From assembly GCA_900110395.1 (NCBI GenBank), contig FODP01000005.1:1-57519 (forward strand): a DNA stretch of 57,519 nucleotides. The letters are read 5' to 3'. Below the pieces are notes generated by a model, which saw only the letters and a list, made by a program, of their open reading frames with translations, was not told the DNA's origin and made no database searches. This document shows, in pieces, positions 17,659 through 26,979 of the stretch. A program made the position numbers and the translations under genes. Numbering within the stretch: the first letter of the stretch is position 1; every line of letters starts with the position of its first letter. Source of the stretch: Rhodospirillales bacterium URHD0017 (GTDB lineage Bacteria > Pseudomonadota > Alphaproteobacteria > Reyranellales > Reyranellaceae).

Positions 17659-20600
17659 ACGGCTTCAACCTCTCGACCTGGGCGCTCGGCCACCGCTCCT
17701 TCGTCTGGTACCTGATGCTGCTGATCGTGGTGGCGGGCGGATTGTCCTACACGCGGCTCGGCCGCGAGGAGGATCCGGCGTTCACCATCAAGGCCATGGT
17801 GGTGTCGGCAAGCTGGCCCGGCGCCACCGTCGTGGACATGACCAACCAGGTCACCGACCGCATCGAGCGCAAGCTGCAGGAGCTCGACACGCTCGACTTC
17901 ACCAAGAGCTACACGATCTCCGGCCAGACCACGATCTTCGTCAACCTCAAGGACGACACGCCGGCGAGCCGGGTCAAGGACATCTGGGTCGACGTGCGCA
18001 ACAAGGTGAACGACATCAGGGGCGACCTGCCGTCCTCCGTGCAGGGCGTCTATTTCAACGACCAGTTCGGCGACGTCTTCGGCAACATCTATGCCTTCAC
18101 CGCCGACGGCCTCTCCTTCCGCGAGCTGCGTGACTATGCCGAATACGCTCGCTCGCAGATCCTGAAGATCCCCGGCGCCGGCAAGGTCGAGTTTCTGGGC
18201 ACCCAGGATGAGGTCATCTTCCTCAACTTCTCGACCCGCCATGTTGCCGGCCTCGGCCTCGACCAGCAGGCGGTGCTGAAGAGCCTGCAGGAGCAGAACG
18301 CGGTGGCGCCCTCGGGCGTCATCCAGGCCGGACCCGAGCAGGTGACACTGCGGGTGAGCGGCCATTTCAAGTCGGTCGCGAGCCTCGAGGCCGTGAACCT
18401 GCGCGTCGGCGACCGCTTCTTTCGCCTGAGCGACATCACCACCATCACCCGAGGCTACGTCGACCCGCCGCAGCCGATGTTCCGCTACAACGGCCAGCCG
18501 GCGATCGGCATCGCCATCGGCATGAAGGCCAACGGCAACATCCTGCAGTTCGGCCAGGACCTGCGCGCCCGCATGCGCGAGATCGTCGGCACGCTGCCGA
18601 TCGGCGTCGGCGTGCACCTGGTGTCGAACCAGCCGGCGGTCGTCGAGGAGGCCGTCGGCGGCTTCACCAAGGCGCTGTTCGAGGCCGTGGCGATCGTGCT
18701 GGTGGTGAGCTTCCTCAGCCTCGGCCTGCGCGCCGGACTGGTGGTGGCGATCGCCATCCCGCTGGTGCTGGCCGCCACCTTCGTGTTCATGGAGTATTCC
18801 GGCATCACCCTGCAGCGCATCTCGCTCGGCGCGCTGATCATCGCGCTCGGCCTCCTGGTCGACGACGCCATGATCTCGGTCGAGATGATGGTGGCGCGCC
18901 GCGAGGCCGGCGATTCGCTCGAGAAGGCCGCGACCTTCGCCTACACCTCGACCGCCTTCCCCATGCTGACCGGCACGCTGGTCACGGTGGCGGGCTTCGT
19001 GCCGATCGGGCTGAACGGCAGTTCGGCCGGCGAATACACCTTCACGCTGTTCGCGGTGATTGCCGCGGCGCTTCTGATCTCCTGGGTCGTCGCCGTTCTG
19101 TTCACGCCGCTGCTCGGCATCACCATGCTGCCGCGCACGGCCAAGACCGAAGCGGAGAAGCCTTCCAGGCTGAAGACGCGCTTCCGTCCGCTTCTCCTGT
19201 GGGCCATGCGGCGGCGCTGGATCACCATCGCCGCCACCCTGGCGCTGTTCGCGCTCTCCCTGTTCGGCATGAACTACGTGCAGAACCAGTTCTTCCCGTC
19301 GGCCGACCGGCCCGAGCTGCTGGTCGACATGACCCTGCCGCAGAGCGCCTCGATCGCCGCCACCAAGGACGCGATGGACCGCTTCGAGAAGTCGCTCGTT
19401 GGCGATCCCGACATCGTGCGCCGGAGCTCCTATGTCGGCCGCGGCGCGGTGCGCTTCTACCTGCCGCTCGACGAGCAGCTGAACAACGCCTTCTTCGGCC
19501 AGTTCGTCATCGTCACCAAGGATTTCGACGCCCGCCAGCGCGTCGCGGTGCGGCTGAAGAAGGTGTTGCGCGACAGCTTCGTCGGCATCGACGGCTTCGT
19601 GCACCCGCTCGACCTCGGCCCGCCCGTCGGCCGGCCGATCCAGTATCGCCTGAGCGGCCCCGACATCCAGGGCGTGCGTGGGCTGGCGCTGCAGTTCGCC
19701 GACCTGATGGGCGCCAACCCCAATGTCGGCGGCATCGTTTACGACTGGAACGAACCCGGCATGGTGCTGCGCGTGGAAGTCGACCAGAACCGGGCGCGCC
19801 AGTTCGGCGTTTCCTCGCAGGACATCGCCACCGTGCTGAACAACGTGGTCGGCGGCTCCTCGGTGACGCAGGTCTACGACAGCATCTACATCGTCAACGT
19901 CGTGGCCCGCGCCGACAAGGCCGAGCGCGAGGCCGTCGAGACCTTCCAAGGCCTCCAGATCGCCGGCCGCGACGGCCAGCCGGTGCCGCTGCCCGCCATC
20001 GCCAACATCGAGTTCCAGATCGAGCAGCCGATCGTCTGGCGCCGTAACCGCCAGCCGACCGTAACCCTGCAGGCGCCGGTGATCAGCGAGCTGCAGCCCG
20101 CCACGGTGGTGCAGCAGCTGAAGCCTGCGGTCGCCAAGTTCGTCGCCGCGCTTCCCGTCGGCTACTCGGTCGAGATCGGCGGCACGGTCGAGGAAAGCGG
20201 CAAGGGCGAACGGCCGATCGCCGCCGTGATCCCGCTGATGCTGTTCCTGATGGCGACCGTGCTGATGCTGCAGTTGCAGAGCTTCCAGAAACTCTTCCTG
20301 GTGGTGAGCGTGGCGCCGCTCGGCCTGATCGGCGTGGTCGCGGCCCTGCTCATCAGCGACCAGCCGCTGGGCTTCGTTGCCATCCTGGGCGTGCTGGCGC
20401 TGATCGGCATCATTATCCGCAACACCGTGATCCTGGTGACCCAGGTCGACGAGTTCCGCGCCGAGGGCCTGGGCCCCTGGGAGGCCGTGATCGAAGCCAC
20501 CATGCACCGCATGCGACCGATCCTGCTCACGGCGGCGGCGGCCAGCCTCGGCATGATCCCGATCGCCCGCGAAGTGTTCTGGGGGCCGATGGCCTTCGCC

Positions 20601-20708
20601 ATGATTGGCGGAATTGTCGTGGCCACCCTTCTCACATTGCTCTTCCTGCCGGCGCTTTACGTGGCATGGTATCGACTGAAGGAACCACTGCCCGAAGCGA
20701 GCAGATGA
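17655..20708 (+). CDS. RND multidrug efflux transporter, AcrB/HAE1 family inner-membrane pump
   Basis: 1017 residues, the normal AcrB-family length. N-terminal helix (SFVWYLMLLIVVAGGLSY), porter domain with two large periplasmic loops, and twelve membrane segments. The proton-relay aspartates of TM4 are present as D403/D404 in LGLLVDDAMIS. The first loop carries EEDPAF and the SYTISGQTTIFVNLKDDT stretch typical of this family. The pump uses proton motive force to export hydrophobic or amphiphilic compounds from the periplasm or membrane. No TolC-type outer channel is encoded nearby. It overlaps the CoA-transferase start by 4 bases. Confidence 0.95.
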   Translation: MNGFNLSTWALGHRSFVWYLMLLIVVAGGLSYTRLGREEDPAFTIKAMVVSASWPGATVVDMTNQVTDRIERKLQELDTLDFTKSYTISGQTTIFVNLKDDTPASRVKDIWVDVRNKVNDIRGDLPSSVQGVYFNDQFGDVFGNIYAFTADGLSFRELRDYAEYARSQILKIPGAGKVEFLGTQDEVIFLNFSTRHVAGLGLDQQAVLKSLQEQNAVAPSGVIQAGPEQVTLRVSGHFKSVASLEAVNLRVGDRFFRLSDITTITRGYVDPPQPMFRYNGQPAIGIAIGMKANGNILQFGQDLRARMREIVGTLPIGVGVHLVSNQPAVVEEAVGGFTKALFEAVAIVLVVSFLSLGLRAGLVVAIAIPLVLAATFVFMEYSGITLQRISLGALIIALGLLVDDAMISVEMMVARREAGDSLEKAATFAYTSTAFPMLTGTLVTVAGFVPIGLNGSSAGEYTFTLFAVIAAALLISWVVAVLFTPLLGITMLPRTAKTEAEKPSRLKTRFRPLLLWAMRRRWITIAATLALFALSLFGMNYVQNQFFPSADRPELLVDMTLPQSASIAATKDAMDRFEKSLVGDPDIVRRSSYVGRGAVRFYLPLDEQLNNAFFGQFVIVTKDFDARQRVAVRLKKVLRDSFVGIDGFVHPLDLGPPVGRPIQYRLSGPDIQGVRGLALQFADLMGANPNVGGIVYDWNEPGMVLRVEVDQNRARQFGVSSQDIATVLNNVVGGSSVTQVYDSIYIVNVVARADKAEREAVETFQGLQIAGRDGQPVPLPAIANIEFQIEQPIVWRRNRQPTVTLQAPVISELQPATVVQQLKPAVAKFVAALPVGYSVEIGGTVEESGKGERPIAAVIPLMLFLMATVLMLQLQSFQKLFLVVSVAPLGLIGVVAALLISDQPLGFVAILGVLALIGIIIRNTVILVTQVDEFRAEGLGPWEAVIEATMHRMRPILLTAAAASLGMIPIAREVFWGPMAFAMIGGIVVATLLTLLFLPALYVAWYRLKEPLPEASR

Positions 20709-21892
20709 GCTATTACGCGCCGTTCGCCGGCCTGAAGGTCATCGACCTCAGCCAAGGCATCGCCGGTCCCTACTGCGCCATGCTGCTGGCGCAGTACGGC
20801 GCGGACGTCATCAAGGTCGAAGGCATCGGCGACGGCGACTGGGCGCGCACCTTGGGCACGCGCTACGGCAGCCACTCCGCCTATTCGATCATCGGCAATC
20901 TCGGCAAGAAGAGCATCGCCGTCGATCTCAAGTCCGATGCCGGCAAGCAGGTTGTCTGGCGCCTTGTGAAAGGCGCCGACATATTCCTCGAAGGCTTCAG
21001 ACCCGGCGTCATCCAGCGGCTGGGCTTCGACTACAAGTCGGTCGCCCAGCGCGAGCCGCGACTCCTTTATCTCTCGATCTCGGGCTTCGGCCAGAGCGGC
21101 CCGCTGTCCAGCCGGCCGGCGATGGATCCGGTGCTGCAGGCCTATACCGGCCTGATGAACGAGAACCGTGGCGAGGACGGCATCCCGCACCGCGTGCCGG
21201 TGATCGTGGTCGACATGTCGACGGCGCTCTATGCCTTCCAGGCGCTGTCGGCCGCGCTCTATGCCCGCCGCGACGAGACGCGCGGCCGCTACCTCGACGT
21301 CAGCCTGATGCAGGCCGCGACGGCGCTGCAGTCGATCCGCCTGATGGCCTGCCATCTCGAGGGCGGCGTCATGAAGCCCGGCGGCGCACCGGGCGGCGTG
21401 TTCAAGATCGCCGACGGCTGGATGTCGCTGCTCGCCTTCACCGACCGCGACTGGCGCCTCCTCTGCACGGCGATGCAGAGGCCGGCGCTGGCCGACGATC
21501 CGCGCTTCGCCACGCGCGCGCAGCGCCTCGCCAACGACGTGGCGCTCTACGCCATCGTCCGGCCGGCCATCGCCGCCGAACCATGGGCCGTATGGACCAG
21601 GCGTCTGACCGAAGCCGGCCTGATGCACGAGCGCCTCAACAGCTACGCCGAGTTCCTGGACCAGCCGCACGTCCGCGAGACCGGCCTCATCCAGTGGCTG
21701 ACCCAGGCCGGCCTCAACCAGGCGGTGCCGGTCCCCGCCCTGCCCGGCATGCTGCCGCAGGCCGAGGGCACGCCGCGCGGCACCGCCCCCGTCACTGGCC
21801 AGCACACGAACGAAGTCCTTGCCGCGCACGGCTTTGCCGCCGCCGAGATCGACGCGCTGCTGGCGCAAGGGACAGTGGCCGGCGCAGCATGA
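20705..21892 (+). CDS. CaiB/BaiF family III CoA-transferase
   Basis: 395 residues. N-terminal PFAGLKVIDLSQGIAGPYCAMLLAQYGADVIKVE is the family III Rossmann start. The catalytic aspartate is D141 in AMDPVLQAYTG, which forms the acyl-aspartyl intermediate. Members move CoA between carboxylic acids (formyl-CoA, carnitinyl-CoA, succinyl-CoA donors); the acceptor here is unknown. ATG at 20705 overlaps the pump stop as ATGA and the gene's stop overlaps the HutD start, so it is coupled into the RND operon. That neighbourhood is unusual for this enzyme and hints that the pump may handle an organic acid. Confidence 0.9.
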   Translation: MSYYAPFAGLKVIDLSQGIAGPYCAMLLAQYGADVIKVEGIGDGDWARTLGTRYGSHSAYSIIGNLGKKSIAVDLKSDAGKQVVWRLVKGADIFLEGFRPGVIQRLGFDYKSVAQREPRLLYLSISGFGQSGPLSSRPAMDPVLQAYTGLMNENRGEDGIPHRVPVIVVDMSTALYAFQALSAALYARRDETRGRYLDVSLMQAATALQSIRLMACHLEGGVMKPGGAPGGVFKIADGWMSLLAFTDRDWRLLCTAMQRPALADDPRFATRAQRLANDVALYAIVRPAIAAEPWAVWTRRLTEAGLMHERLNSYAEFLDQPHVRETGLIQWLTQAGLNQAVPVPALPGMLPQAEGTPRGTAPVTGQHTNEVLAAHGFAAAEIDALLAQGTVAGAA

Positions 21893-22449
21893 AGCGCCCC
21901 CTGATCACGCCGCTCGATCCCGACCGTTACCAGCGCACGCCGTGGAAGAACGGCGGCGGCGTCACGACCGATATTGCCTTTGACGGCGACGTCTGGCGCT
22001 TCAGCCGCACGCCGATCACCGCGCCCGGGCCATTCTCTGACTACACGGGCTTCGATCGCCTGCAGGTGCTGGTGTCGGGCAGCGGGCTCGTGCTGCAGAC
22101 GCCATCCGGCGAGATCGACGTGCGCCGCCCGTTCCGGCCCGTGCGCTTCGCCGGCGAGACGCCGATCGTGAGCCGGCTGGAAGCGGGCCCGGTCGAGGTC
22201 ATCAACCTGATGGGCGAGCGCAGCAAGGTGCGGCTGGCTCTCGCTGTCCTTGAAGCCGGGCGGTCGCAGCATTTGGGCGCCGGCATCCATGTTGCCTATT
22301 GTCCCGCCGGGCGCGCCGCGCTTCGTCTGGCCGGCGAGACTCATGATCTTGAAGCCGACGGTGGCCTCAGGATCGAGGACGTCGACGGCGTCGCAAGCTG
22401 CAGCGCGGGGCTGATCGTCGTGGGGAGCATCTCATGCGTATCGCCGTAG
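21889..22449 (+). CDS. HutD/Ves family cupin-like protein
   Basis: 186 residues. The motif W19-K20-N21-G22-G23-G24 after a short basic start, followed by a double beta-helix-like pattern (WRFSRTPITAPGPFSDYTGFDR, LQVLVSGSGLVLQ) and a second half around VINLMGERSKVRLALAVL, marks the HutD family. HutD is found in histidine-utilisation clusters of some bacteria and binds a small acid ligand; no hut genes are nearby here. It overlaps the CoA-transferase by 4 bases and the next gene by 16 bases. Confidence 0.8.
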   Translation: MKRPLITPLDPDRYQRTPWKNGGGVTTDIAFDGDVWRFSRTPITAPGPFSDYTGFDRLQVLVSGSGLVLQTPSGEIDVRRPFRPVRFAGETPIVSRLEAGPVEVINLMGERSKVRLALAVLEAGRSQHLGAGIHVAYCPAGRAALRLAGETHDLEADGGLRIEDVDGVASCSAGLIVVGSISCVSP

Positions 22450-23357
22450 TCGGAGCGGGTGGAGTCGGCGGTGCGTTTGGCGCGGCACTGGCCAAGGCCG
22501 GCGCCGACGTCACCTTCATCGCCCGCGGCGCGCATCTTGCGGCCATGAACAGCAAGGGCCTCAAGCTCGAGAGCGAGCTGGGCGACATCCACCTCGTGCC
22601 GACCCAGGCGACCGACGATCCCGGCACCGTCGGGCCGGTCGATGTCGTGCTGTTCTGCGTGAAGCTGTGGGACGTCGAAAGCGCCGGCGCGGCGATCAAG
22701 CCGATGGTTGCTGCGCATACCGCCGTGATCCCCCTGCAGAACGGCGTCGACGCTGCCGACCGGCTGGCGCCGCTTCTCGGCAAGCCGGCAGTGATGGGCG
22801 GCGTCGCCAATATCAGCGCCACCATCGCCGAGCCCGGCGTGATCCGCCAGACCGGCACCGTGATGCGCATGGTGTTCGGCGAGCTCGACGGCGCGAAAAG
22901 CGCCCGCGGCGAGGCCTTCGCCACCGTCTGCACCAAGGCCGGCATCGACGGCGTGCTGTCGGCGTCGATCCAGACCGAGCTCTGGATGAAGTTCATCCTG
23001 CTGGCGTCGAACGCCAGCATCATGGCGCTGGCCCGTCTGCCGGTCGGCAAGCTGCGCGACGATCCCGACATCGCGCCGTGGTTCACCACGGCTTACGAGG
23101 AGGTGGCGGCAGTCGGCCGCGCCGCGGGCGTTGCCCTGCCGGCCGACGCCGTCGAAAAGACCTTGAGCTTCAACCGAAGCGCGCCGCCTCACCTCATCCC
23201 GTCGATGGCCGTCGACCTGTTGCGTGGCAATCGCATCGAGTTGCCGTGGCTCTCGGGCAAGGTGGTCGAGCTCGGCAGGAAACACGGCGTGCCGACACCG
23301 ACACACGCCTTTATGTACGCGGCCCTGAAGCCCTACATCATGGGCAAGCCTGCCTAG
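22434..23357 (+). CDS. Ketopantoate reductase family (PanE/ApbA) oxidoreductase
   Basis: 307 residues. NADP-binding Rossmann glycine motif at 7-12 (VGAGGVGGAFG), the catalytic-lysine strand FCVKLWDVE, the QNGVD loop, and the helical C-terminal domain beginning ELWMKFILLASNASIMAL. The founding member reduces 2-dehydropantoate to pantoate; many paralogues reduce other 2-keto acids. With a CoA-transferase and HutD-like protein upstream, a catabolic 2-keto-acid role is as likely as pantothenate synthesis. It overlaps the previous gene by 16 bases and is the last closely coupled gene; the next starts 10 bases later. Confidence 0.85.
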   Translation: MRIAVVGAGGVGGAFGAALAKAGADVTFIARGAHLAAMNSKGLKLESELGDIHLVPTQATDDPGTVGPVDVVLFCVKLWDVESAGAAIKPMVAAHTAVIPLQNGVDAADRLAPLLGKPAVMGGVANISATIAEPGVIRQTGTVMRMVFGELDGAKSARGEAFATVCTKAGIDGVLSASIQTELWMKFILLASNASIMALARLPVGKLRDDPDIAPWFTTAYEEVAAVGRAAGVALPADAVEKTLSFNRSAPPHLIPSMAVDLLRGNRIELPWLSGKVVELGRKHGVPTPTHAFMYAALKPYIMGKPA

Positions 23358-23367
23358 CCAAGCTGCC

Positions 23368-24888
23368 ATGCCTCAGCCGACAGCCGCCAACCGTGTCGCG
23401 TACTGGACGGCCGTCGGGCTGATCTGGTCGCTCGCGGTCTGGCATGCGTGGGAGGCGCGAGCGCTGTTCGGCGACGGTGCCAACTTCTTCATCCACGCCG
23501 TCCAGCTCGACCGGTTCGTGCACTTTTACCCGGCGCGCGACTACGCCATGCTGGCAAGCCAGGTTCCCCTGCTCGCCGCCCTCAAGCTCGGTGTCGACGA
23601 TCTGGCCTGGCTCGCGCGCATCTTCGGTATCGGCGTCTTCGGCCTGCCGACCGCCTTCTATCATCTGGCGCTCGCCCGCGCGCGCCGCGATAGCGTGCTG
23701 CTGGCGATCGTGATCGCCGCGATCGCGCTCGTCTTCATGCCGACATCGTTCTGCGCCGTCGGCGAATACAACGCCGCCTTTGCGCTCGCCCTGGCGAGCG
23801 CAGCATGGCTGGCGACAACCGACCGCGCCCGTCTGCTCGATGGTTTCATCATCGTGGCCATGGCCGCCTTCGCGTTGCGCGTCTACGAGGCCTTTGTCTA
23901 TCTCGGGCCGCCTCTCGCGGCGATGGCCCTGAACATGGCCCGTTCCCCGGCGCCGCGGCAACGCACGTCCGTGCTGCCGTTCGTCGCCGCCGCGGCGGCG
24001 GTGATCGTCGCCCTGGTCGGGCGCTACGCCATGGTCGTCGGCCTTGTGCCCTTGCTCGCCGGGCTCGCCGTCGTGGCCTGGCAGCGTCCGCAGACCAGAC
24101 AAGCGATCGCGGCGGCACTGCATCTGATCGCGGCCGCCCTGTTCGTTGCCGGGGCTGCCGCGGCCCTCTGGTCGTTGGTCGATTTTGTCTCGCCGGACCG
24201 CCTCGACGTGGCGCCGCTGGAGATCTTCGACGTCTGGACAAACCCGCCCTTCGTTCTCGGCCTGGGCGCGGCGGCGACTGTCGCTGTATGGGCGCTTCTC
24301 CGACCAGCCGACCTTGCCGCCGGCCGTCCCTATCGCTGGGCCGGCGTCTGGCTCGTCCTGCTCGCGCTCTTCCCCTCCCTGGCTCTCGCCGTGAGCGACA
24401 CCGAGATCCGGCCGCTGGCCTTCGGCCAGTGCAGCAGCCGCGTCGCCGGCGGACCGCTGGCCCTCGTCTTCGTCGTGCTGATCTGGCTCTGCCGGCCGTC
24501 ATCGCGTGGGCCGGCGTGGTTGGTGCCGATCCAGGCGGCACTGCGAGCCCCGGGCGCGGCCAAGCGGCTTGTCATCTTCGCCTGCCTCACCCTGCTGGCG
24601 ACCTTGCCGACGGACGCCTTCCTGACGCGGGCCTGGAGCGACTATCTCTTCGCCCTGCGCACGGATGTCCGCACGCATGCCGGCATCTTCACCACCGACC
24701 GGGCGGCGGCGGCAGCCTGGCCACACGTGTTGATGATCGAGCCGGCGATGCTCACCTGCCAGGGCCTGATCGTGCGCTCGCGACCGGGTGATGGGCTGAT
24801 CGTACCGATCCACAGCGATGCGGACTGGATGGCCTGTTCGCCCGGCGACGCCGCCGCCTTCGGCCGCTTCTTCTGGCATGAGAACTAG
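23368..24888 (+). CDS. Polytopic membrane protein of unknown function, GT-C-like
   Basis: 506 residues with about eleven membrane segments. After the first segment comes LFGDGANFFIHAV; a short acidic motif (GDG) in the first outer loop recalls the catalytic aspartate of GT-C glycosyltransferases, but the overall family is not recognised. Its N-terminal 200 residues align by eye with the convergent gene at 25674-26978: DG-x3-F/Y, VPLLAALKLGVDDLAWLAR against LPLAAALAAGVTDLHWLAR, and FVYLGPPLAAM against FVYLGPLLAAM. The large soluble C-terminal part ends in a cysteine-containing tail. It starts 10 bases after the PanE-like gene, so it may be the last member of that operon. Confidence 0.75.
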   Translation: MPQPTAANRVAYWTAVGLIWSLAVWHAWEARALFGDGANFFIHAVQLDRFVHFYPARDYAMLASQVPLLAALKLGVDDLAWLARIFGIGVFGLPTAFYHLALARARRDSVLLAIVIAAIALVFMPTSFCAVGEYNAAFALALASAAWLATTDRARLLDGFIIVAMAAFALRVYEAFVYLGPPLAAMALNMARSPAPRQRTSVLPFVAAAAAVIVALVGRYAMVVGLVPLLAGLAVVAWQRPQTRQAIAAALHLIAAALFVAGAAAALWSLVDFVSPDRLDVAPLEIFDVWTNPPFVLGLGAAATVAVWALLRPADLAAGRPYRWAGVWLVLLALFPSLALAVSDTEIRPLAFGQCSSRVAGGPLALVFVVLIWLCRPSSRGPAWLVPIQAALRAPGAAKRLVIFACLTLLATLPTDAFLTRAWSDYLFALRTDVRTHAGIFTTDRAAAAAWPHVLMIEPAMLTCQGLIVRSRPGDGLIVPIHSDADWMACSPGDAAAFGRFFWHEN

Positions 24889-24922
24889 TACATCATCGGG
24901 CAAGCCTGCCTGGGAGAAGACA

Positions 24923-25669
24923 ATGCGCGCCTTTCTGATCGCTCTTCTGGTGATGGCCGGCGCGCCGCCGGGCTTCGCCGCCGACCTCAAGCTCCTGACT
25001 GCCGGCGCCTTCAAGTCGGTGGCGCAGGAGCTGGTGCCGGAGTTCGAGAAGAAGACCGGCCGCAAGGTGACGATCGACAACGACACCGCGGGCGCGCTGG
25101 CCCGGCGCGTCGCCGCCGGGGAGTATTTCGACGTGGTGGTGATGCCGCCCGGCGCCATGGGTCCGCTGCTCGGCAGCAAGCTGGTCGAGAGCAGCGCCAA
25201 GCCGCTGGCCCGCGTCGGCATCGGTGTGTCGATCAAGCAGGGCGCACCGGTGCCTGACATCTCCACGGTCGACGCCTTCAAGCAGAGCCTGCTCAAGGCG
25301 CGGGCCATCGCCTACACCGATCCGGCGTCGGGCGGCACCGCCGGCACCTACCTCGCCAACCTGTTCGAGAAGATGGGCATCGCCGCCGAGCTGAAGCCCA
25401 AGACCGTGCTGGTGAAGGGGGGACTCGCCGGCGAGAAGCTTTTGACAGGCGAGGCCGACATCGCCATGCAGCCGTCGAGCGAGCTTCTGGCCGTGCCCGG
25501 CACGGTGCTGGTCGGACCGATCCCGCTCGATGTGCAGACCTACATCATCTATTCCGGCGCGGTCAGCACCGGCGCGCGCGACCAGGCAGCGGCCGATGCG
25601 CTGTTGAGGTCGCTGTGGGGCCCCGACAAAGAGGCGGCGCTGAAGAAGAAGGGAATGCAGCTGCCGTAG
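24923..25669 (+). CDS. Molybdate-binding-like (ModA family) periplasmic protein
   Basis: 248 residues. Signal peptide MRAFLIALLVMAGAPPGFAA, then the type II binding fold with ADLKLLTAGAFKSVAQELVPEFEKKTGRKVTI and the hinge KARAIAYTDPASGGTAGTYL. These resemble ModA and the wider extracellular family of oxyanion binders. ATG 24923 follows GGGAGAAG at a good distance. No permease or ATPase gene of the mod type is present, so it is an orphan; molybdate as ligand is a family guess only. It sits between two convergent paralogous membrane-protein genes and ends 4 bases before the other gene's stop. Confidence 0.8.
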   Translation: MRAFLIALLVMAGAPPGFAADLKLLTAGAFKSVAQELVPEFEKKTGRKVTIDNDTAGALARRVAAGEYFDVVVMPPGAMGPLLGSKLVESSAKPLARVGIGVSIKQGAPVPDISTVDAFKQSLLKARAIAYTDPASGGTAGTYLANLFEKMGIAAELKPKTVLVKGGLAGEKLLTGEADIAMQPSSELLAVPGTVLVGPIPLDVQTYIIYSGAVSTGARDQAAADALLRSLWGPDKEAALKKKGMQLP

Positions 25670-25673
25670 CGGC

Positions 25674-26978
25674 TCAGTCCCGCCAGCGGAAGCGGCCGAG
25701 CTCGGGCAGGTCGGACGCCGCATAAGGCAGGAAACCGGCATAGCCCCGCGGCGGCGCGATGATGCCGTCGGCGGAGCTTTTGCGCAGGATCGCGCTGGTG
25801 ATCGGCAGCGACCAGACCTCGCCCTGCAGCAGCCAGGGTTTCGTCGGCAGCCGCGTGTCCTCGTAGGCGATGACGCCGGGCCGATTGCCGATCGCGGCTT
25901 TCACTTCATCCAGGTAGGACGTGAGGAGCACGGCCAGCGTCGCATTCCACGGCAGCGTGGCCAGGAACAGCAGCCCCGCGAAGGAAAGCAGCCGCCGCGC
26001 CGCCGGAGGCTTGGGGTGCGCCCACATGAAGAGGATGATCGCCACGAGGACAGGCCCGGCGGCGAACCGCGTGATGTTCTGGCCATAGGCGAAGGGCGGG
26101 CCGAAGTAGCCGCCGGTGAGGACCAGCAGCGGCAACAGCACAAGCGCCACGAGCGCGGGAGCGGCGAGAACCCAGGGACGCATGGTCGCGAGATCGGCCG
26201 GCCGCATCAGGACGAAGCCCGCGACGACGAGGGCGGCGAGCGAAGCGAGATCGAATGCCGGATTCTTCCAGAAATCCCGGGCTTCGGACGATGCCGACGC
26301 GAAGTAGGCCTGGTCTTCGAACGCCGTGATGGCACGCCAGGCCAGCACGGCCGATACCAGGAAGACCACCGCGGCCGCGAGATATGTCGCTGCCGCCAGA
26401 GGCGAGCGGACAGGCGTGCGCCGTACGGTCCAGACCGTCATCGCCGCCAGCAAGGGCCCGAGATAGACGAACACCTCATGGGTCAGCGTCGACAGCACGC
26501 CCAGCACGAGCAGGACGACGCCGTCATCCACCTGCAGGCGCCTCGCCGTCGCGAGCCACGCCGCCGCCATCGTGGCGATGGCATAGGCCGTCACGTGCTC
26601 GGCCACGATCAGAAAGGAGCTCGTCAAGAAGACGACGGCGATCGCGACGACGACGCTGGCCTGTTGCACGGGGTCCTGGCGCGTCCGCAGGATGGCGCAG
26701 GAATAGAGGATGGCCGGCAGCGCGAACCATCCCAGGGACTGCAGGCGCGCGAGCCAGTGCAGATCCGTAACGCCGGCCGCGAGGGCAGCCGCAAGCGGCA
26801 GCTGGGCGAGCAGGTTTGGCACGGCGCGCTCGTGGCCGACGTCCCTGTACGGACCGACGGCAACGGCATCGAACAGATAGTACGAGCCATCACCGATCAG
26901 CCCGCAGCTCAACCAGCTGTACGCGATGCCGCAGACCCACAGGACGGCGAGGACCGTCCCGCCCCACGACAACGCCAT
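25674..26978 (-). CDS. Polytopic membrane protein, paralogue of the 23368-24888 product
   Basis: 434 residues, about eleven membrane segments. The first outer loop has LIGDGSYYLFDAV, matching LFGDGANFFIHAV of the paralogue, followed by LPLAAALAAGVTDLHWLARLQSLGWFALP and a conserved FVYLGPLLAAM. ATG 26978 is chosen because it lies one base after the aminotransferase stop on the same strand; the frame is open further upstream but overlaps that gene. Function unknown; a role in polyisoprenyl-linked sugar transfer is one possibility. Its stop is 4 bases from the stop of the ModA-like gene. Confidence 0.75.
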   Translation of the reverse strand: MALSWGGTVLAVLWVCGIAYSWLSCGLIGDGSYYLFDAVAVGPYRDVGHERAVPNLLAQLPLAAALAAGVTDLHWLARLQSLGWFALPAILYSCAILRTRQDPVQQASVVVAIAVVFLTSSFLIVAEHVTAYAIATMAAAWLATARRLQVDDGVVLLVLGVLSTLTHEVFVYLGPLLAAMTVWTVRRTPVRSPLAAATYLAAAVVFLVSAVLAWRAITAFEDQAYFASASSEARDFWKNPAFDLASLAALVVAGFVLMRPADLATMRPWVLAAPALVALVLLPLLVLTGGYFGPPFAYGQNITRFAAGPVLVAIILFMWAHPKPPAARRLLSFAGLLFLATLPWNATLAVLLTSYLDEVKAAIGNRPGVIAYEDTRLPTKPWLLQGEVWSLPITSAILRKSSADGIIAPPRGYAGFLPYAASDLPELGRFRWRD

Positions 26979-26979
26979 G

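Noticed and set aside
17355..20507. 1050-codon minus-strand open frame opposite the RND pump
   Set aside because: Pure shadow of the pump gene, rich in His, Asp and Gly; no recognisable domain.
24923..25669. Calling this gene modA
   Set aside because: The fold matches, but modB and modC are absent and the ligand cannot be read from sequence.
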